Position numbers and translations under genes: made by a program
Part shown: one piece after another, positions 8,790-17,298 of the stretch
How positions within the stretch are numbered: position 1 is the first letter of the stretch
How the letters are laid out: the number at the start of each line of letters is the position of its first letter
Notes under the pieces: generated by a model
Told to the model about the DNA's origin: nothing
What the model saw: only the letters and a program-made list of their open reading frames with translations
The model's database searches: none
Assembly: GCA_963734725.1 (NCBI GenBank)
Contig: CAVTIX010000018.1
Location: 1-64,000, forward strand
Direction: 5' to 3'
From: DASXKD01 sp963734725
GTDB taxonomy: Bacteria > Actinomycetota > Actinomycetes > Streptosporangiales > Streptosporangiaceae
DNA: 64,000 nucleotides

Positions 8790-9337
8790 GCGTGGATTCA
8801 AGACACGGCCGGCGGCTGATGGTCAGCAGGCCAGGGCGATCACGTCAGGGGGGGCGCGGCCTGGTAGCTGTCCGGAAGCGGCGTTCCCGTCTCCGGCGAC
8901 TCGACTTCGACGATGTCATCGCGCATCGGCCTGAGCAGGTCGACCAGCTCGTCCTGCTCTGTCTTAGGGACATTGAGCTCATCGAGCGTCGCCCCCAGAT
9001 GCTGCATGGCGACCTCGAACTCGCCGGCCGTGACCTTCATCCCGTCGTGCGTGTCTCGCATGCTCCGGCCGGTGTACGTGCAGGGACCGCCGGTGGCCTC
9101 GCACAGCTGGTCGACAAGCTCCTTCTTGAGCCGCGCGATGTCAGTCCGTGCGAACTTGCCGTTGGCCCGGTCATCGCCCCCGACACGGGCCACCCAGGAT
9201 TCCGTTACCGCGTTGATCGCATCGAGACCGCCGAGCCGGTCGTACAGCGACTTCGTCTGTGTCGTCATCTGCTTCCCCTTACATCGCGTCGTGCGGCTGT
9301 TGCTTTGCTGCGGTCTGGAAAGCCGTCTCGGCCCCCA
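8790..9337 (-). repeat. Duplicated globin segment, copy 2
   Basis: This is the second copy of the segment at 2582-3127, in the same orientation. It covers the globin gene and short flanks. Differences between the copies are mostly single substitutions, many at third codon positions, so both copies seem to have been kept under selection after duplication. Confidence 0.85.
8840..9268 (-). CDS. Group 1 truncated haemoglobin, copy 2
   Basis: This 142-residue paralogue of 2637-3059 starts with the same MTTQTK and keeps the proximal His74 (MRDTHDG). The distal positions are again apolar: Val26 at B10 and Leu51 at E11. The start at 9268 is preceded by AAGGGGAAGCAG. The second half differs more from copy 1 (DELNVPKTEQDELVDLL). 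Upstream of the shared segment the promoter region is different from copy 1, so the two genes may answer to different signals. The substrate could be O2, NO or another ligand. Confidence 0.9.
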   Translation of the reverse strand: MTTQTKSLYDRLGGLDAINAVTESWVARVGGDDRANGKFARTDIARLKKELVDQLCEATGGPCTYTGRSMRDTHDGMKVTAGEFEVAMQHLGATLDELNVPKTEQDELVDLLRPMRDDIVEVESPETGTPLPDSYQAAPPLT

Positions 9338-9560
9338 GCCGAAGTCACTGCGCGGACGCTGCCCAAGGTGACGGGTGAGGTTCGCGCGAGTTTGCTGTCA
9401 GAAAGAACGCACCGGCTTCCCGCAGAACTAGGCCACCGATGCCCCTTGCGGGCCTTGGCCCTTGTCATACCTGGGCAGCCGCGCCGCCGGCCCGGCCGCG
9501 CGATGACGGACGGGGCAAGCTCCTCCCGAGCGAATCGCTCCGGGCTGCGGCGCTGCGCCA
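9338..9560. other. Upstream region of globin copy 2
   Basis: No gene is supported here. The stretch lies between two minus-strand genes and should contain the promoter of the globin at 8840-9268; I see no clear operator. Confidence 0.3.
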
Positions 9561-9869
9561 TCAAGGCCGTGATCCCTGGGCCCGGTCCTCAAGGATGTCC
9601 AGGTCGTAGAACACCGGCGGCCCATCGGAGATCTTCATGTACTGCTCTGCCGATGCCTGGGTTTCGGGCAGGTCGGAGTTCTCCATCGCTGACTCGTATG
9701 AGTCGAAGAACGCGACAGCGAAGCACCGGCCGGGGTCGGAGTGATCACAGGCGAGCAGTTCCCTGCGCAGGGTGCGCTTGCCCTCGGTGGCACGCCGCCA
9801 CTCATCGTTGATCTGGCGTGCCCTCTCGATGTCGGAGGTGCGGAACTCGATGATCTGCATGAACGCCAT
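9561..9869 (-). CDS. ABM-like alpha/beta-barrel protein
   Basis: The product has 102 residues and begins MAFMQIIEFRTSDIERARQI, followed by CDHSDPGRCFAVAFFDSYES and SAEQYMKISDGPPVFYDLDI. The alternation of short strands and helices and the size fit the dimeric alpha/beta-barrel (ABM) superfamily, which includes haem-degrading and quinone monooxygenases as well as many uncharacterised members. AGGAG precedes the ATG at 9869. The upstream region shares about 90 bases with that of globin copy 1, so it may be co-regulated with the globin. The enzymatic role is unknown. Confidence 0.7.
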   Translation of the reverse strand: MAFMQIIEFRTSDIERARQINDEWRRATEGKRTLRRELLACDHSDPGRCFAVAFFDSYESAMENSDLPETQASAEQYMKISDGPPVFYDLDILEDRAQGSRP

Positions 9870-9943
9870 GCGTTGATCTCCTTTCGCCGGCCGTGGCCGA
9901 GAGGAGTCGGTTGGCGACCTCTCTGTTACGAAGGGTGGTCGCG

Positions 9944-10033
9944 CCCTTTGCTTGTTCAGGCCACTCCTGCTTGGTGAAGCCCGGATGAAGACCGCGTGTG
10001 CGAGATGTGGGGCAGGTTCGCCGCGCGAGGCGT
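9944..10033 (-). promoter_or_regulatory. Upstream element, second copy
   Basis: This matches 3125-3212 with a few substitutions and a two-base length difference. It lies 75 to 165 bases upstream of the ABM-like gene start. The shared position before two genes makes a common regulator plausible. Confidence 0.5.
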
Positions 10034-10047
10034 CCAGACCTGTGCGT

Positions 10048-10344
10048 TTAGTCGTGTGCCTCGTCCTGAAAGGATGCCGCGGTGGGCCGGGCCTTCGGGG
10101 CGGCGACGGGTTCTCGCGCGCGCATCGTGGCCGGGGTACTGTCGCGTTGTGTCCCGGCCGGATCCGCCGCCCTCGCCTCATCCAAGCGCCGGTGGGCTGG
10201 CGCGGCGCGGCCAGAGTTCCGGTGCCCTGGCGCCCGGTCCCACTGGGGGTGGCTGTCGGCGTAAAACACCATGATCAGCCACGCGGCGAGGCAGATCACC
10301 GCCACGATGGGGACGACGATGAGGGGCAGGCCAGAACCGTCCAT
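10048..10344 (-). CDS. Small single-pass membrane protein
   Basis: Ninety-eight residues start at ATG 10344, preceded by AAGGAACC. One strong membrane segment (LPLIVVPIVAVICLAAWLIM) is followed by VFYADSHPQW and a long hydrophilic, Arg/Ala-rich tail. Short proteins of this plan are common in actinomycetes but have no assigned function. Confidence 0.6.
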   Translation of the reverse strand: MDGSGLPLIVVPIVAVICLAAWLIMVFYADSHPQWDRAPGHRNSGRAAPAHRRLDEARAADPAGTQRDSTPATMRAREPVAAPKARPTAASFQDEAHD

Positions 10345-10357
10345 GCCCGATGGTTCC

Positions 10358-10471
10358 TTAGCCGGGGCTGAGGAGTGCGCGGCGGCGGATGCGGCCGTGG
10401 CGGAGGCCGCCGATCGAATCATTGGCGGCTTCCAGCCGGTGCCGGGTGACGTGGAGCACGATCGCCTTCAT
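10358..10471 (-). CDS. Very short ORF with a good ribosome binding site
   Basis: The start at 10471 follows AGGAGAGCACCT. The product has only 37 residues (beginning MKAIVLHVTRHRLEAANDSI) and turns Arg-rich. The first 20 residues look like a truncated domain, so this may be the 5' remnant of a longer gene. Confidence 0.3.
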   Translation of the reverse strand: MKAIVLHVTRHRLEAANDSIGGLRHGRIRRRALLSPG

Positions 10472-11207
10472 AGGTGCTCTCCTGCGCGTCCAGAAAGTAT
10501 TGGCGGGCTTGCCGGTAATGTGAGCCGGCTGTGTGACGCCCGGATGCAGCACATGTAGCGCGCATGCGGAGAGGATGCCTGCCAGCAGGCTGGCTTACCG
10601 GCTCACCGGAACAACAGCAACAAAGCCGAGCCGCCGTCACAGGGCGGCCACCGCCGCCAGCAGGTCCTGTGGCGCCAAAAGAGCGCCGGGGCCGACGATC
10701 CACGGACGGTGGGACTTCAGGCGGACTATCTCCTTGACCTTGATCCCGGTCGCGGCCGCTCGCAGGCGCTCGGACGGATACCCGTCCCCTAAGCTCGGCA
10801 TTTCGCAGTTCAGAAGCATATTTCGATCTTGAAGATGATCTTTGACCGCTGGCATCGCAAGAGCAGTAGATGGCCCCGTACAACCGGTTCCGGCACAGGC
10901 GTCCTCGCACGTCAGAGCACTACAGCCAATCCCGGACGGCAACCAGTCCCCCAGAGGGGCCGTTCCCCGGGAGCCAGAGTCGGGGCCAACGGTAATCCGG
11001 CGAGCACACGTGAGTGAAGTCGCAGCTGCCCGGCAAAGGCGGCAGCCCTCTGCTACGCGCATCTTCCCTGCCGATTTTGTATGGCCGCCCGTTCGGTTCT
11101 TGATCATGACGTGACCGCGCAGATTTGCCGCTTCTGTGTGTCTGGCTTGGTGGCTAGTCCGGTGCCAAGCGTGCTGAGTAAATGGTGGTTTTCAGTGGCT
11201 GCTATGG
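10472..11207. other. Long intergenic stretch, no gene supported
   Basis: A minus-strand frame is open from 11107 to 10637, but its Cys/Gly/Arg-rich composition and the absence of any motif argue against it. No tRNA, terminator or repeat is apparent. Confidence 0.35.
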
Positions 11208-14018
11208 TCACGCAGGGTCTCGCCACTGCCGCGCGTCTATGGGTGATTCCGGGCCGGCGATTGCCACTAGCTGGGTTCGGGACCGGGCAGCGGTCTTGCG
11301 GAGGAGGCTTTCGATGTGTTTCTCCACGGTGCGGGGGGAGAGATGCAGCCGTGCGGCGATCTCTTTGTTGGAGATGCCCTCGGCCACGAGCCGGAGTACG
11401 TCGGCCTGCCGGTCGGTGATGCCTAGCCTGGACCAGCGGCTTGGTGGCGGCTGTTGCAGCAGCCGGCGGCACCGCAGCGCCAGCGGCTCGATCCCGTGCC
11501 GGGCGAACGCGCCGGCCGCTATCTGCAGCCATTGCCGCGGCTGGCCCCAGCCGTCTGCCAGTGCTGGCTCGGCGGCGCAGAGCCGGGCCAGGTCGGCCCA
11601 GACCGGGTAGTGCCGTAGCTCCCTGTCCGCGGCGACGGCCAGTTCGGTGGCCTGGTGCTGGTCCCCGGCGCGGCCGGCGAGGATCGCGTCGGCGTAGCCG
11701 AGGATTCCCCGGTTGACCCGGTTGATGGTCAGGCCGGTCCGCCGGGCGTTGCCAATCGCGGCCGCCGCGTCGCCGTCGCCGTTCGCGGCCAGTAGCAGCG
11801 GCCACATCGCACGATAGGGGGCCGGGCCTTGCTGGGGCAGCGTGTCGAGGATGGCGACGCCGCGGCCGAGGCCCTCCAGAGCGCCCGCTCTGTCGTCGTC
11901 GAGCAGCGCCAGCATCCCGTGCGCTCCGGCTAGCGCGCTGCCTTCGATTTCTGGGTCGCCGGGTTCGGCGGCATGGGCGAGCGCGAGAAAGCGGTCCATG
12001 CCCGCGTGGTCGCGGCGCAACGCTTGTATCTCGGCGAGGAAGAGCAGCCCGATGGCATGGGTCTTGGCCAGCCCGAGCCGGGTGCTGATGGCCAGCGCGG
12101 ACTGGGCGTGATGTTCGGCCTCGCCGAGCTCGTAGCGGAACATCGCGACGGCGGTGAGTTGCAGGTCAATGACCGCGCCGGTGCTGGTGGCTCCCAGCTC
12201 ATCGGCGATACGCCGAGCCTGGGAGAGGCGGTCGGTGCGGGCGTCGTCGAACATGTCAATGGTGCCGAGCTGATGCAGGGCACGCAGCCGCCACACGGCG
12301 AGCCCTGCCGCATCCGCGGTCGCCAGGGCCTGCTCGAAGGCGTCCCTGGCGGCATCCAGATCCTTTCCCCGCAGGATGCGGCCGAGTAGTTCGAGCGCGT
12401 GGCAGCGGATCTGGGGACTGGCCTGCGGCGAGGCCAGGGCGCTCTCGGCGAGGGCGCGAGCCTGGTCGATGTCGTTGCCGGCGAAGGCGACCTCGGCGTT
12501 CAGGGTGGCTGTCTCGGCGGCGAGGCCGGCTTGCGGGACGGCCGCGAGCAGGTCGCCGGCGATTGCGAGTTGCCGCCTCGCGGCGGCCCACCGGGTTGCA
12601 TCCACCGCCGCGTGGGCCAGCTTCAGATGCACCGCCGCCCGGGCGGTGGCTGAGCCGGCACCTGGCGGCATCTGGGTGATGAGGCGGTCGCCGACCAGCA
12701 TCGCCTCGTCTACCCGGCCAGCTAGCGCCAGGCCCTCGACAAGGAGCAATTCGGCTTCGGCGCGCTGCTCACGGTCGCTGAGCAGCTCCACGGCGCGGCG
12801 CAGCGTATCGATGGAGGTGGCGAGCGCGCCCCGGTCCAGCGCAGACCGGCCAGACGCGAACAGCAGGCCACCGGCCTGGTCCTGGTCGCCGGCCTGCAGG
12901 GCTAGATTCGCGGCCAGATCACCCGCTTCCCCGGGCAGCCCCGGGTGAGCCGCCTCCAGGGCCGCGAGCGCGCGGGCGGCGAGGGTGACCCGCCGGGGCG
13001 GGAGTAGCTCGGCGGCCACCGCCTCCCTGGTCAGCATGTGCCGGAACCGGAAGACATCGGCGTCGACGGCGAGCAGTTGCGCTCCGACACCGTGTTCCAG
13101 CGCGCCAGCGACGAGGACGGCATCCAGCCCGGTGGCGGCCGGCAGCAGCCGCCAGTCGAACTGCCGCCCGAGCAGCGCGGCGGTATGCAGCACCAGGCGC
13201 TCGTCATCACTGAGCGCGGCCAGCCGTGAGCGGACTCCATCGGCGAACGACCGTGGCACGCCGGGGGCAGCGAGCGACTCCTCGACGAGGAACGGAATCC
13301 CGTCGGCAGCACGCTGGACCCGAGCGATGACCTCATCTGGGGCCGACGGCAGGCAGGCGCGCACCATGGCGGCGACCTGGCCTGCGGTCAGCCGGCCGAG
13401 AGCCAGGTGCTGGGCGGCGCGGCGACCGGTCACCCGGGCCACCAGCTCGGCTCCCGCCGACGGGGTTTCACCCCGGCAGGTGGCCACGCAGAGCACGGCC
13501 TCGGCGGACAGATTGTCGCTCAGGTACTCCACGACCGCGAGCGTGTCCGGGTCGGCCCAGTGCAGGTCTTCGAGCACCAGCAGCAGACCGGTGGTCCCGG
13601 CGAAACGCCGCAGCAGTTGCAGCACGGCCTCGCCGCGCACCGGTGCCGCGTGGTCACCGCGACCATCACCCTCAGAGCCGCCGATCGTGGGAATCAACGC
13701 CCGTAGCGCGGGCAGCCACGGCGTCAGGCCGGGGTCGTCGGGAAACGCGCGCTCGCGCAGCGCTTGCAGCAGCGCCTCGGTCAGCGGCCGGTACGGGATG
13801 CTGGCGCTGGTGGGTACAGCACGCCCGGCAAGCACCGTCGCCCCACGTGCCCGCGCCTCGGCGGCCAGTTCGCTAGCCAGCCGGGACTTGCCGATCCCCG
13901 CCTCGCCGGTGAGGAACATCACCCCGCCCGCGCCGCCCTGGGCTGCCGCGAGCGCGGACCGCAGCCGCGCGGTCTCCGCATCGCGGCCGATGAGCACGGG
14001 ACACAGCAGGTCCGTCAC
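11208..14018 (-). CDS. LAL-family LuxR transcriptional regulator
   Basis: This 936-residue protein has the full LAL layout. An N-terminal AAA-type ATPase has Walker A TGEAGIGKSR at residues 37-46 and Walker B LLLVLEDLHWADPDTLAVVE. A long helical TPR-like middle follows, then a C-terminal LuxR helix-turn-helix (LGITDRQADVLRLVAEGISN, KEIAARLHLSPRTVEKHIES). Such proteins are ATP- and ligand-controlled activators, often of secondary metabolism or sugar use. The start is GTG 14018, without a clear ribosome binding site. It is divergent from the methyltransferase at 14326, a likely target. The gene is intact, unlike the LAL remnant at 4563-6248. Confidence 0.93.
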   Translation of the reverse strand: MTDLLCPVLIGRDAETARLRSALAAAQGGAGGVMFLTGEAGIGKSRLASELAAEARARGATVLAGRAVPTSASIPYRPLTEALLQALRERAFPDDPGLTPWLPALRALIPTIGGSEGDGRGDHAAPVRGEAVLQLLRRFAGTTGLLLVLEDLHWADPDTLAVVEYLSDNLSAEAVLCVATCRGETPSAGAELVARVTGRRAAQHLALGRLTAGQVAAMVRACLPSAPDEVIARVQRAADGIPFLVEESLAAPGVPRSFADGVRSRLAALSDDERLVLHTAALLGRQFDWRLLPAATGLDAVLVAGALEHGVGAQLLAVDADVFRFRHMLTREAVAAELLPPRRVTLAARALAALEAAHPGLPGEAGDLAANLALQAGDQDQAGGLLFASGRSALDRGALATSIDTLRRAVELLSDREQRAEAELLLVEGLALAGRVDEAMLVGDRLITQMPPGAGSATARAAVHLKLAHAAVDATRWAAARRQLAIAGDLLAAVPQAGLAAETATLNAEVAFAGNDIDQARALAESALASPQASPQIRCHALELLGRILRGKDLDAARDAFEQALATADAAGLAVWRLRALHQLGTIDMFDDARTDRLSQARRIADELGATSTGAVIDLQLTAVAMFRYELGEAEHHAQSALAISTRLGLAKTHAIGLLFLAEIQALRRDHAGMDRFLALAHAAEPGDPEIEGSALAGAHGMLALLDDDRAGALEGLGRGVAILDTLPQQGPAPYRAMWPLLLAANGDGDAAAAIGNARRTGLTINRVNRGILGYADAILAGRAGDQHQATELAVAADRELRHYPVWADLARLCAAEPALADGWGQPRQWLQIAAGAFARHGIEPLALRCRRLLQQPPPSRWSRLGITDRQADVLRLVAEGISNKEIAARLHLSPRTVEKHIESLLRKTAARSRTQLVAIAGPESPIDARQWRDPA

Positions 14019-14325
14019 TAGATCATTATGCTTCGCGGCAAGGTGGGATGGCCGCAGCGGCCGAACCGCGACAGTAACAGCCCCGGGCCTCGCACAGGAG
14101 GCCCTGCCGCCGGGATGCGTGCGCGGATACGTGTTTCCACCGATCGGCCGGCCTGCCCGCGCTGGGCCGCGATACGTCCCCGCCCGCCGAATGCGTGGCC
14201 GGATACGCGTTGCTACCGATGCGCCTGGTCAGCGGGCCAGCCAACGATAGGCCAAGGCCACAGGACCGGACAGGAAGCCACAGCCGCCGGAGCCGGTTCT
14301 GCCAGGGACAAGAAAGGGAACGGTC
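14019..14325. other. Divergent promoter region
   Basis: The 307 bases separate the LAL regulator from the methyltransferase and should carry both promoters. The sequence GGATACGTG/GGATACGCG recurs near 14118 and 14201, but no clear operator is visible. Confidence 0.35.
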
Positions 14326-15111
14326 ATGGGAACAGGCAAAGAACAGGCCGAGCTTTGGGGCCCAGGAGCGCGTGATTGGTCCGACTACAACGAGCCGATG
14401 TGCACGCCGTTCTATGAGGCGGTCCTGGACGCGACCGAAGTGGGCCCCGGCACCAGGCTGCTCGACGTCGGCTGCGGGGGCGGATTCGCGATGCTGCTCG
14501 CCGCCAGACGGGGTGCCACAGTATCGGGAATCGACACGACCCCAGCGCTGCTCGATATCGTCCGCGAGCGCGTCCCCGGTGCCTCCCTCGCCATAGCAGA
14601 CCTCGAAGACCCGCTGCCCTTCGACGCGGGCGAGTTCGATGTGGTCACGGCGTTCAACTCGGTGCAGTACGCCGCCGACCCGGTCGCTGCCCTCAAGAAC
14701 ATGAGCCACGTGACCAAGCCCGGCGGGCTCATCAGCGTGGTGGTCTGGGGCCCGCCCGCACAGTGCGAGAGCGGTGTGTTGTTCACCGAGCTGGGCCCGC
14801 TGATGCCGCCTGCGCCCCCGGACGCACCAGGTGCCATCGCCTGGAGTGAAGACGGCCAGCTCGAGCAGCTCGCCGCGACGGCTGGCCTCACGCCACTGGC
14901 CGTCAAAGACGTGCCCAACCCGCTGATCTACCCCGACCTCGCCACGGCGGTCCGCACGCAGCTCAGCTCGGGCCCGGCGCGCGCAGCCATCCAGCATTCC
15001 GGGCTTCCGGCCGTCCGCGGTGCGCTGACCAGGGCATTCGCTGGCAGCCGCAAGCCAGATGGCAGCTACCGGCAGGAGAACGTGTTCCGGTACCTGGTGG
15101 CCAGGGCCTGA
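14326..15111 (+). CDS. Class I SAM-dependent methyltransferase
   Basis: The 261-residue product has the Rossmann SAM-binding motif LLDVGCGGGFAMLL, the acidic loop TVSGIDTTPALLDI, and motif IV region FDVVTAFNSVQYA, followed by KPGGLISVVVW. It belongs to the methyltransferase type 11 group that acts on small molecules. AAAGGGAACGG precedes the ATG. The substrate cannot be told. The N-terminus (ARDWSDYNEPMCTPFYEAVL region) is typical of enzymes with a short helical lid. The divergent LAL regulator may control it. Confidence 0.88.
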   Translation: MGTGKEQAELWGPGARDWSDYNEPMCTPFYEAVLDATEVGPGTRLLDVGCGGGFAMLLAARRGATVSGIDTTPALLDIVRERVPGASLAIADLEDPLPFDAGEFDVVTAFNSVQYAADPVAALKNMSHVTKPGGLISVVVWGPPAQCESGVLFTELGPLMPPAPPDAPGAIAWSEDGQLEQLAATAGLTPLAVKDVPNPLIYPDLATAVRTQLSSGPARAAIQHSGLPAVRGALTRAFAGSRKPDGSYRQENVFRYLVARA

Positions 15112-15174
15112 CCCTGCCATCGTCCTCGGCGCCCATCATCGGCGCGATCACACCGATAGGCCAGGGAAGGCAAG

Positions 15175-15617
15175 ATGAGGATGACCGTGGACGATCTGCT
15201 GATTGAGGCCCGGGGCGTGCTTCCGCATCGTCCCGGGCCGGCCGAGGCCCTCGCCGCGCAGGCGGCGGGCGCCTTGCTGGTCGACATCCGTGACGACGAT
15301 CAGCGCCGGGCCGGCGGGCTGGTCCCTGGGGCCCTTGTGCTGCCCCGCAACTCGCTGGAGTGGCGCTGCGATCCCGCGTCACAGTGGCGGCACCCCGAGA
15401 TCAACGACGGGCCCGGCCGCTCATCCTGATCTGCAACGAGGGCTTTCAGTCCAGTTTGGCGGCGGCCACCTTGCACAGGCTCGGCCTGGTCAATGCCACC
15501 GACCTGGACGGGGGCTTTGTCGCGTGGGCTGCGGCCAGCTTGCCGCTGGTGGCCCGGACTAGGCCACGCAAGCGGCCCCTAGGACACCACGTAGGACGGA
15601 TGGCTGAGCGATGGTGA
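15175..15617 (+). pseudogene. Rhodanese-domain protein, one frameshift
   Basis: The first part reads MTVDDLLIEARGVLPHRPGP and LLVDIRDDDQRRAGGLVPGA. After one missing base near 15415 the next frame continues RPLILICNEGFQSSLAAATL, with the rhodanese catalytic cysteine in ICNEG, and then GLVNATDLDGGFVAWAAAS. Rhodaneses transfer sulfane sulfur to thiol acceptors. The fold is complete across both frames (about 147 residues), so a one-base sequencing error would restore it. It follows the methyltransferase by 63 bases on the same strand. Confidence 0.75.
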
Positions 15618-15983
15618 CAACGCACGTTGACCGCAGCGCCAAGACCACCTACCCCCGCATGGCCGCTGGCGGACTCATCGCGATGAAGGCCACCGGCTTG
15701 CCGGACTGGCTGGACCGCGCTCGACCGCATGACCCAACGCCGGTAACGCGCCACCTGCCAGTACGGCGGCACGCATATCACCCGGATCCGTATGACTCAT
15801 GTCGAAGGACGTCCACTGCCTGGCGACCGCACCAAATTCTTCAGTTAGATGACATGCATCGGGCCGGGCTGAGGTCGCTGGCCGGGTGCTGGAGACCTCC
15901 CCAGCTCAGACGCGGGTCAGGCTTGACCGCGTAGGCATTTCGCATGGGGCGCGTGCGCCCCTTCGGAGCGTGAGGAGGTCCCG
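15618..15983 (+). other. Non-coding left flank of the IS110 transposase
   Basis: No coding pattern is convincing. In IS110-group elements the non-coding end upstream of the transposase encodes the structured bridge RNA that guides recombination, so the last 150-250 bases here are the place to look for it. A palindrome GGGGCGCGTGCGCCCC lies near 15947, just before the ribosome binding site GAGGAGGT. The outer end of the element is not visible because IS110 elements lack terminal inverted repeats. Confidence 0.4.
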
Positions 15984-17100
15984 ATGCCCATCGTAGGCGG
16001 GCTGGATATCCACCGGAAGCAGCTGACCTTCGACTATCTCGACACCGTGACCGGGGAGGTGCGGCGCGGCCAGATCGCCCCGGCTGACCGGGGGCACCTG
16101 CGGGCTTGGCTGGCGCGGTTCGCCGGCCGTGACGATGTCGCGTTCGCGGTGGAGGGGTGCACCGGGTGGCGGTATGTCGCCGAGGAGCTGGCCGCGGCCG
16201 GGGTCGCGGCGCATGTGGGCGAGCCGGCCGACACCGCCGCCGCCCGTGGCCGCAAGCGGCACGCCAAGACCGACAAGACCGATTCCGCGCACTTGCGCCG
16301 GCTGCTGGCCGAGGGCCGGCTGCCCGAATGCTGGGTCCCGCCGGCGCAGATCCTGGAGTACCGGGCGCTGCTGGAGACCTATCACGACCTGCGAGCCGCG
16401 CACACCGCCTGGGTCCAACGCATCCATGCGGTGTTCTTCCACCAGGGCGCCCCGGCGCTGGGCGAGGGCGCGCTGCGCACCGAGCAGGGCCTGGCCGCGC
16501 TGCGCGAGGCCGCGGCCGCGCACCTGTCGCCGGGCGGGCAGCTGCAGGTCGCCACCGCCTTGGACATGCTCGCCGCCACCGAAGCCCAGCTGGGCCCGCT
16601 ACGTCACCAGCTGCGGCAGGCCGCAGCGCACCTGATGGGCGCGAAGGTGCTGGCCGAGCGGCTGTATGGGGTCGGCCCGGTCACCGCGCTGGCGCTGACC
16701 TGCTGGCTGGCCGGCAAGGACCGGTTCTCCTCCTCGGCCAAGGCGGTCCGGTTCACCGGGCTGGACATCACCGTCTGGTCTTCGGACCGTAAGGGGCCGC
16801 CCGGGCGGCTGTCCCGGCAGGGGCCGCCTGTGCTGCGCTGGGCGGTCTATGAGGCCGGCAAGACCCACGCCCGCGCTTCGGCCCCCGACCATGGCTACTA
16901 CGCCACGGTCAAGGACCGCAAGAACAGTAAACGCGCCGCCCTGTCGGAGGCCCGCAAGATCGTCCGGCAGGCCTGCCACATCCTGACCGAACTCGGCGAC
17001 GACGCGCTCACCGCCGCCTGAACACCCGCCGTTGCCCATGGTCACCAGCCCCGTGACGCGCCAGCCCCAGGCGGGCACGCCGCAGCCACACTTCACCCGA
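15800..17100 (+). mobile_element. IS110-family insertion sequence, ends not defined
   Basis: The element is inferred from the intact transposase gene and its flanks. The stated limits are approximate, because IS110 elements have no terminal inverted repeats and usually make no target duplication. Confidence 0.45.
15984..17021 (+). CDS. IS110-family transposase (DEDD recombinase)
   Basis: The 345-residue protein has the RuvC-like DEDD set: Asp8 in GLDIHRKQ, Glu57 in AVEGCTGW, and Asp97 and Asp100 in AKTDKTDSAHL. The C-terminal Transposase_20 domain includes GVGPVTALALTCWL, VRFTGLDITVW and GRLSRQGPPVLRWAVYEAG, where the catalytic serine is expected. Length and motifs fit a complete enzyme. AGGAGGT lies five bases before the ATG. 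It is the only intact transposase gene in the window. A different, broken IS110 copy lies at 21835-22385. Confidence 0.93.
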   Translation: MPIVGGLDIHRKQLTFDYLDTVTGEVRRGQIAPADRGHLRAWLARFAGRDDVAFAVEGCTGWRYVAEELAAAGVAAHVGEPADTAAARGRKRHAKTDKTDSAHLRRLLAEGRLPECWVPPAQILEYRALLETYHDLRAAHTAWVQRIHAVFFHQGAPALGEGALRTEQGLAALREAAAAHLSPGGQLQVATALDMLAATEAQLGPLRHQLRQAAAHLMGAKVLAERLYGVGPVTALALTCWLAGKDRFSSSAKAVRFTGLDITVWSSDRKGPPGRLSRQGPPVLRWAVYEAGKTHARASAPDHGYYATVKDRKNSKRAALSEARKIVRQACHILTELGDDALTAA

Positions 17101-17262
17101 TGGGGAACCACCGCGGCCAGCTCCCGCGAACCGCTGTCAGCCGCTGCCGGCCAGACACCAAGGGCCCAGGCGGCCGGCCTGATTAGACTGAGCGGCCGCA
17201 CCCCCGCAAGCCGGGGACACCGCCGGGTAAGCGGGACGCGTTGCCGCGCCCCGCTCCCCTCA

Positions 17263-17298
17263 GAACCGTGCGTGCGGGTCGGTCCCCGCACACGGCTC
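17263..17298 (-). ncRNA. Group II intron domain V
   Basis: On the minus strand the 36-base hairpin starts GAGCCGTGTGCG and ends CGCACGCACGGTTC. It has the AGC catalytic triad at positions 2-4 and a two-base bulge on the 3' strand. This is the hallmark of group II introns. The maturase stop codon TGA overlaps its first bases. Downstream, an arm GCGGGGCGCG pairs with CGCGTCCCGC around a GCAA loop, a likely domain VI. Confidence 0.88.

Noticed and set aside
10637..11107. Minus-strand hypothetical gene of 156 codons
   Set aside because: There is no motif, no ribosome binding site and a random-looking Cys/Arg/Gly-rich composition.
12985..14250. Plus-strand frame of 421 codons, Ser/Arg/Ala-rich
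   Set aside because: It is antisense to the LAL regulator, whose Walker motifs and HTH are plain.
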